Below are positions 7,660 through 11,351 of a DNA stretch of 11,351 bases, piece after piece. Each line of letters opens with the position of its first letter. The stretch's first letter is position 1. The notes under the pieces are model-generated. The model was not told the origin of the DNA and did no database searches. It worked only from the letters and a program-made list of their open reading frames with translations. The translations under genes and the position numbers were made by a program. The stretch is from an uncultured Muribaculaceae bacterium (GTDB lineage Bacteria > Bacteroidota > Bacteroidia > Bacteroidales > Muribaculaceae): NCBI GenBank assembly GCA_947173755.1, contig CAMWGM010000031.1, forward strand, positions 1-11,351, written 5' to 3'.

Positions 7660-8916
7660 ATGAATATCTCTGTAATAGTTATAGGTGACGAGATACTTCT
7701 CGGTCAGGTAATCGATACAAATACCTCTGCCATAGCCAAGTCTGTCGGAAAATACGGCTGGCGCGTCAACGACGTTCAGGTCGTGGCCGATGATGCCGAA
7801 GCGATCCTTCGGGCGATCGATCGCGGTTTCCGCAATTCCGACGTCATCATATCAACCGGAGGACTCGGTCCGACCAAGGACGACATAACGAAACTCACAC
7901 TTTGCCGCAAATTCGGTGGCACCCTCGTCGAGGATAAGTCCGTTCTGAAGAATATTGAAAATCTTGTCAGTCGCCGTAAAATGAAACTCAACGACCTGAC
8001 GAGAGCCCAGGCGATGGTGCCAACCTCCTGCAGTGTTATTCAGAACACCGTTGGAACAGCACCGGTGATGTGGTTTGAAACGCCCGAAGCAAAGGTACTC
8101 GTAGCCATGCCGGGAGTTCCTTTCGAAACCCTTACAGCACTGCCGGAAGTTGTCAATCTGCTCCGCGAAAAATTCCCTTCGCCTGATCATTACGCACACG
8201 CTACACTCATGGTTGGCGATTTCACCGAAAGCGCTCTTGCAGAGCATCTCGCCGATTGGGAAGAAAAACTTCCGCCTCATCTTCATCTTGCCTATCTCCC
8301 CCAGCCTCGGCTCATCAGATTGAGAATCGACGGAACTCATACCGACAGGCAGTTTATTGAGAGTGAAGTCGAACGCGCCAAAAACGAATTAGTTTCATTA
8401 ATCGGTTCTGCAGTGCTTGCAACTCAGGATCTGACACCGGCAGAAATTCTTCTTGAAGAATGCAGGAAAACATCAATGACGTTGGCTACGGCAGAAAGTT
8501 GTACCGGTGGAAATATCGCTCATACCCTCACGCTGATTCCGGGAGCGAGTGATATTGTGGCGGGAGGCATCGTTTCCTATTCTAACGATGTGAAAATGAG
8601 GCTTCTCAAAGTGCGCGCCTCCGATCTCGAAACCCACGGGGCTGTCAGTATTCCCGTCGTTGAGCAGATGGCGAAAGGGGCGCTTCAGGCAACCGGCGCC
8701 ACGCTTTCGATGGCTACCTCCGGGATAGCTGGTCCGGGTGGAGGAACTCCGGAAAAACCGGTCGGAATGGTATGCATCGCGGCAGCATTATGTCAGGAAG
8801 GAAATGTGAAGGTTGTCTCCGAAACCGATTATTTCACAGGAACCCGAAAAAGAGTCATCGATTCAGCAACTACCAGGGCTCTTCTTCTGGCGCTCAGGTT
8901 ACTCAGAAAATCTTGA
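7660..8916 (+). CDS. cinA: CinA family nicotinamide-nucleotide amidohydrolase
   Basis: CinA is a two-domain protein of pyridine nucleotide salvage, historically named competence/damage-inducible protein A. The N-terminal COG1058 (MoCF-like) domain, about residues 1-170, shows VIGDEILLGQVIDTN and STGGLGPTKDD (65-75). The C-terminal PncC-type NMN deamidase domain, about 258-415, shows AESCTGG (278-284) with the catalytic Ser280, GGIVSYSN, and GIAGPGGGTPEKPVG (355-369). It hydrolyses NMN to nicotinate mononucleotide; the N-terminal domain has ADP-ribose pyrophosphatase activity in some homologues. I chose the ATG at 7660 (418 residues), five bases after the tsaD stop. A TTG at 7651 overlapping that stop (TTGA) would add three residues but is a rarer start. 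The gene ends just before a strong terminator. Confidence 0.97.
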   Translation: MNISVIVIGDEILLGQVIDTNTSAIAKSVGKYGWRVNDVQVVADDAEAILRAIDRGFRNSDVIISTGGLGPTKDDITKLTLCRKFGGTLVEDKSVLKNIENLVSRRKMKLNDLTRAQAMVPTSCSVIQNTVGTAPVMWFETPEAKVLVAMPGVPFETLTALPEVVNLLREKFPSPDHYAHATLMVGDFTESALAEHLADWEEKLPPHLHLAYLPQPRLIRLRIDGTHTDRQFIESEVERAKNELVSLIGSAVLATQDLTPAEILLEECRKTSMTLATAESCTGGNIAHTLTLIPGASDIVAGGIVSYSNDVKMRLLKVRASDLETHGAVSIPVVEQMAKGALQATGATLSMATSGIAGPGGGTPEKPVGMVCIAAALCQEGNVKVVSETDYFTGTRKRVIDSATTRALLLALRLLRKS

Positions 8917-8927
8917 CCATATCTTTC

Positions 8928-8952
8928 AATCCGCCTCTTGGCGGATTTTTTT
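8928..8952 (+). terminator. Rho-independent terminator after cinA
   Basis: AATCCGCC at 8928-8935 pairs perfectly with GGCGGATT at 8940-8947 around a TCTT loop, followed by a run of seven T (8946-8952, two of them in the stem). It starts 11 bases past the cinA stop and closes the tsaD-cinA transcript. Confidence 0.92.
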
Positions 8953-8965
8953 ATTGTTAAGCATA

Positions 8966-9006
8966 AGGCTGGTTAGCCTCAAATCTTTTTTTCACTCTGA
9001 AAAGAT
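8966..9006. repeat. Two small hairpins downstream of the cinA terminator
   Basis: AGGCT (8966-8970) and AGCCT (8975-8979) form a short hairpin with a GGTT loop, followed five bases later by a run of seven T (8986-8992). Next, ATCTTTT (8983-8989) can pair with AAAAGAT (9000-9006). Together with the strong terminator just upstream they could act as a back-up terminator or a leader structure. The stems are short and AT-rich, so this is tentative. Confidence 0.3.
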
Positions 9007-9038
9007 CATTATCGCACCCTTTTTGTAATCTGTGTCGC

Positions 9039-9047
9039 TAATTTTGC
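9039..9047 (+). promoter_or_regulatory. -7 box upstream of the polybasic-tail gene
   Basis: TAATTTTGC matches TAnnTTTGC at every fixed position and lies 22 bases before the ATG at 9070. A TTTG at 9022-9025 is only 13 bases upstream rather than the preferred 19, so the -33 element is uncertain. A start near 9054 would give a leader of only about 16 bases. Confidence 0.5.
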
Positions 9048-9069
9048 CGAAAAAATTTGCTACACGTTT

Positions 9070-9522
9070 ATGAAAACAAAAAACACGAAAACCGCCTTAA
9101 TTATCTCGGCACAAGCGGCTGCACGCATATTTCTTAAGATAGCCAAACTGGAATTGGATCCCTCCGAAAAGTGCTCTCTCATCAATAAAGTTTCCGGAAT
9201 CATCGAGGGACGTCTCGAAATTGGTAAAGCCGGGTTCTCCAATGTCGCTGAACAGGAAATCGGTGCCGAACTTTCAAAGGCCATTTTACGCTCATCGAAG
9301 GCTCGTGCAGCCGCATCACGTCGCCGTCAATCATCAACTGCCAGCATCAATGTCTTAACAAATCCATGTATACCCGATGAAACATCTTCACCGGTAAAAG
9401 CAACGGAGATAACACTTCCTAAAGAAGAAGCCGGCCCGGTTATGAATCCTCCTGCAGATAATAATTCTGACTCCGCTTCTCCAAGAAGAAGAAAGCGACG
9501 CCGTCGTAAACGTCGTCGCTGA
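9070..9522 (+). CDS. Uncharacterised protein with Arg/Lys-only C-terminal tail
   Basis: I do not recognise the family of this 150-residue protein. Residues 1-87 look helical and mixed in charge, with an alanine-rich stretch at 10-19 and a first basic patch KARAAASRRR at 77-86. Residues 88-138 are rich in Pro, Ser, Thr, Asp and Glu and are likely disordered. Residues 139-150 are twelve consecutive Arg/Lys. No signal peptide or membrane span is evident. Such a tail suggests binding to nucleic acid, the ribosome or another polyanion, but this is inference only. The gene stands alone, between the terminator after cinA and a convergent operon, with a promoter-like box 22 bases upstream. Codon use is less biased than in eno and includes AGA, rare in its neighbours. 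It seems a real gene because of the promoter box, the ATG placement and the protein-level structure of the tail. Confidence 0.8.
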   Translation: MKTKNTKTALIISAQAAARIFLKIAKLELDPSEKCSLINKVSGIIEGRLEIGKAGFSNVAEQEIGAELSKAILRSSKARAAASRRRQSSTASINVLTNPCIPDETSSPVKATEITLPKEEAGPVMNPPADNNSDSASPRRRKRRRRKRRR

Positions 9523-9586
9523 CATTTTCTGCCGTTCTCTATCTCTTGACTACGGGAAGAGACCTGAATTTTACGGTTTTCTACAT

Positions 9587-10183
9587 TTATTCCACAGGAG
9601 CCAGGTTTTTCAAAAGTTCTTCCACCTGAGGCAAAAGCGGAAGGATCTCGTCGTTCACCAGTTCCCTGACCACGGCATGACGCCTTTGAGGTTTATAACC
9701 GTCCTGCGACTCAATCCGCGCAATCACCTGCTCACGCTCAAGTCCGTTGCGCTCCATCACCCTACCGATCCTCAACTCCTCCGGAGCCTTGACAACCCAG
9801 ACTTCATCGACCATCAGGTCAAGTTCGCTCTGGTAAAGTATAGCCGTCTCGACGAAAAGAGGATTGTTTTCCGATATAGCGGCTTGGCGTCTTATATCAT
9901 CGCGAACAGCCGCATGGGTCAGAAGATTGAGACGGTTGAGAGCATCAGGATTGGCAAAAACAATTTCTGCCACTCTGTCGCGCCGGACATTTCCTTCACT
10001 GTCCACGCAGTCAGGCGCAATTTCACTGACGAGTTTAGCCTTAATCTCGTCGTCACTATCGACAATTATTTTTGCCCGTGAATCACAATCGTATACTTCG
10101 TAACCAAGTGATCTGAGTATCGAACTCACCACACTTTTTCCGCTCCCGATTCCACCGGTTATTGCAATCAGTTTCTTGCTCAT
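9587..10183 (-). CDS. coaE: Dephospho-CoA kinase
   Basis: CoaE phosphorylates the 3'-hydroxyl of dephospho-CoA with ATP, the last step of coenzyme A synthesis, in the cytoplasm. The 198-residue length is typical. The Walker A P-loop is GGIGSGKS (residues 10-17). YDCDSRAK (31-38) corresponds to the conserved DxD-type substrate segment, LTHAAVRDDI (88-97) to the LTHP-like motif with an Ala replacing the usual Pro, and VETAILYQSELD (111-122) to the P/S-LLFE region of other phyla, in the form usual for Bacteroidota. RNGLEREQVIARIESQ (145-160) is the conserved LID-type arginine segment. It is the last gene of the minus-strand block, 26 bases after the YbbR gene, and converges with the polybasic-tail gene. 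The gap between the two holds no convincing terminator. Confidence 0.97.
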   Translation of the reverse strand: MSKKLIAITGGIGSGKSVVSSILRSLGYEVYDCDSRAKIIVDSDDEIKAKLVSEIAPDCVDSEGNVRRDRVAEIVFANPDALNRLNLLTHAAVRDDIRRQAAISENNPLFVETAILYQSELDLMVDEVWVVKAPEELRIGRVMERNGLEREQVIARIESQDGYKPQRRHAVVRELVNDEILPLLPQVEELLKNLAPVE

Positions 10184-10209
10184 ATCTGTATGAGATTAGT
10201 TGACAGTGA

Positions 10210-11181
10210 TCAGTCGACCGATTCTATTATATATTCAACGCTGTCAGGTGTAAAAGATAGATTATGATAGATCGAAGGAACGCCGGTGATGGACACGGGG
10301 ATTTTGTTGCCGGGCAGACGTACGTCATTGTAATCCACCGTTGCCTTCACGGGGCTCTCCGAATTATACTGGCTCATGGCCACGAGATAAGAGATCTCAA
10401 TCCATGAGGGAAACATCACGAGATGCTCTCCATGGGGAACATTCAATGCTGTCAGATTGATTTTACGCTTTCGCGCGATAAGAGGTTCCACAGGAACTGT
10501 CACTTTGACTCGGTCGGGCACGATGCGAACTCCGACTATCGGGCGTATCTTGACCTCGAACGTGCTTGTGTCAGTCAGTTCCGTTCTTACGAGTGTCTCC
10601 GTCGAGACCTGACGTAGTGAATGCGGAAGGTCACCTATGGAATAGAGTTTCACCGAGTCGGTCGAGACTGTGACCGGACCGGAGATAATATATTGCAAAG
10701 CAGGCTCAAGGTCAGCAACCACATCGAGTTTCACCTTCACTCCGGGCGACGTCGTGTAAGGGAGTTTGATCGAGTCGGGACGGACCGATAAAACCGTCAC
10801 GGCCTGACCGAAATATTCACGAACCCTGGTCTCGAGACGCTCGCGCGTGACAAAAAACACATCGTCGTGAGCAAGGTCGGTCCATTTGCTTTTCAGCGGC
10901 GACAATCCTCCCCACTTATACCGCAGGAGTTGGGAATCCTTGCCTTTAACGCTTACGCTGATCGCTGAGGGAGGGTTAACGATCACCATCACACTGTCCG
11001 GCACATCGGTAAGTTCATACGGAATATCGAAATCACGTTGCACCTCGTTGTCAAGCGTGAGGAAAACCCAGAAAATGAATGCCACGAAACAGAATAGCAG
11101 ATATAACATAAAGTCACGTCCCTGCTGCGACTTTATTGCCGCAGCAAGACGTGACAGTATTTTCTTTAGTCGTTCGCGCAT
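10210..11181 (-). CDS. YbbR-like domain protein, membrane-anchored
   Basis: This 323-residue protein has a basic N-terminus (MRERLKK), then one clear membrane segment at about residues 24-43 (FMLYLLFCFVAFIFWVFLTL). A long beta-rich extracytoplasmic part follows that fits YbbR domains, starting with the typical RDFDIPYELTDVPDSVMV and a VKGKDS turn; two to three repeats of this fold are likely. The topology would be N-terminus inside, YbbR domains in the periplasm. In Firmicutes a YbbR protein (CdaR) regulates the c-di-AMP cyclase CdaA, but no cyclase gene is next to it here. In Bacteroidota it typically sits between yajC and coaE, as in this window. Its function in this setting is unknown. It probably shares a transcript with coaE. 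The call to the family is good, the role is not. Confidence 0.85.
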   Translation of the reverse strand: MRERLKKILSRLAAAIKSQQGRDFMLYLLFCFVAFIFWVFLTLDNEVQRDFDIPYELTDVPDSVMVIVNPPSAISVSVKGKDSQLLRYKWGGLSPLKSKWTDLAHDDVFFVTRERLETRVREYFGQAVTVLSVRPDSIKLPYTTSPGVKVKLDVVADLEPALQYIISGPVTVSTDSVKLYSIGDLPHSLRQVSTETLVRTELTDTSTFEVKIRPIVGVRIVPDRVKVTVPVEPLIARKRKINLTALNVPHGEHLVMFPSWIEISYLVAMSQYNSESPVKATVDYNDVRLPGNKIPVSITGVPSIYHNLSFTPDSVEYIIESVD

Positions 11182-11230
11182 CTACCGGTTTCTATAGTTT
11201 GGAACAGGCTTGCGTAAGGGAAGGAGAAAA

Positions 11231-11259
11231 AGCGTGAGGATCCCTCGGGGTTTCGCGCT
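11231..11259 (-). terminator. Possible weak hairpin after yajC
   Basis: In the gap between yajC and the YbbR gene, the minus strand reads AGCGCGA ... TCACGCT (one mismatch) around an inner GAGG-GAT-CCTC hairpin, and then TTTTC. It could act as an attenuator or a weak terminator partly separating yajC from the genes downstream. The mismatch and short T run make it uncertain. Confidence 0.3.
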
Positions 11260-11262
11260 CTT

Positions 11263-11351
11263 TTATTTTTGCTGTTGCTGGGAAGCCTCGGTTGCCTGCT
11301 GAGCGGAAGGATAGACCGAACCCTTGTCGATGGTGATGACCACATCATTTG
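11263..11351 (-). CDS. yajC: YajC, preprotein translocase subunit (C-terminal end)
   Basis: Reading the minus strand, the last 28 codons of a gene run from the window edge to TAA at 11265-11263. The peptide NDVVITIDKGSVYPSAQQ, followed by a short Gln-rich tail, matches the end of Bacteroidota YajC proteins, which close with a (V/I)(A/D)KGSVxPSA-type segment. YajC is a small single-span inner-membrane protein that associates with SecDF-SecYEG. The membrane segment lies outside the window. The neighbouring YbbR and coaE genes on the same strand fit the usual yajC - ybbR - coaE order and support the call. The visible fragment is short, so the identity rests largely on context and this motif. Confidence 0.75.
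   Translation of the reverse strand, partial: NDVVITIDKGSVYPSAQQATEASQQQQK

Noticed and set aside
8772..9028. Plus-strand open frames running from the end of cinA through its terminator
   Set aside because: They start inside cinA in other frames and translate the terminator hairpin and T run, so they are not genes.
9542..9562. TCTCTT ... AAGAGA hairpin between the convergent genes as a bidirectional terminator
   Set aside because: The stem has only two G-C pairs and no T run follows on either strand.

Overview
The window looks like core chromosome of a member of the Bacteroidota, most likely order Bacteroidales and plausibly near Muribaculaceae. Three things suggest this. The protein families (DUF5103, DUF3109, a yajC - YbbR - coaE block) are typical of the group. 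Spacers carry the Bacteroidota promoter box TAnnTTTGC. Starts lack clear Shine-Dalgarno sequences. The base composition is near-balanced to moderately GC, which would fit Muribaculaceae better than Bacteroides proper, but the family assignment is inference. There is no sign of phage, transposon, CRISPR, tRNA or rRNA. No stretch longer than 300 bases lacks a gene; the largest gaps are 8917-9069 and 5106-5252.

Layout, left part, plus strand: the 3' end of a DUF5103 gene (family of the type IX secretion plug protein) overlaps by 4 bases a cysteine-rich DUF3109 gene. After a 90-base spacer with a promoter-like box comes a tight four-gene envelope cluster (1143-5105): Kdo transferase waaA, an LpxL/HtrB-type lipid A acyltransferase, a CMP-Kdo synthetase-like cytidylyltransferase, and a GT9 glycosyltransferase of the heptosyltransferase type. 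Together they would activate Kdo, attach it to lipid A, complete lipid A acylation and begin or extend the core sugar.

Middle part, plus strand: enolase (eno) has its own near-consensus Bacteroidota promoter and a strong terminator. It is followed by tsaD (tRNA t6A synthesis, GTG start) and cinA (NMN deamidase/competence-damage protein), which end at a second strong terminator.

Right part: a 150-residue unrecognised protein with a tail of twelve consecutive Arg/Lys residues (9070-9522, plus) faces a convergent minus-strand operon. Read in its own direction, that operon is yajC (only its C-terminal end is in the window), a membrane-anchored YbbR-domain protein, and coaE (last step of coenzyme A synthesis).

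Most of the window is ordinary housekeeping DNA, and I see no convincing new multi-gene system. The items most worth a second look are the polybasic-tail protein, a perfect 10-base inverted repeat that embeds the -7 box of the eno promoter, and the divergent sequence of the CMP-Kdo synthetase.
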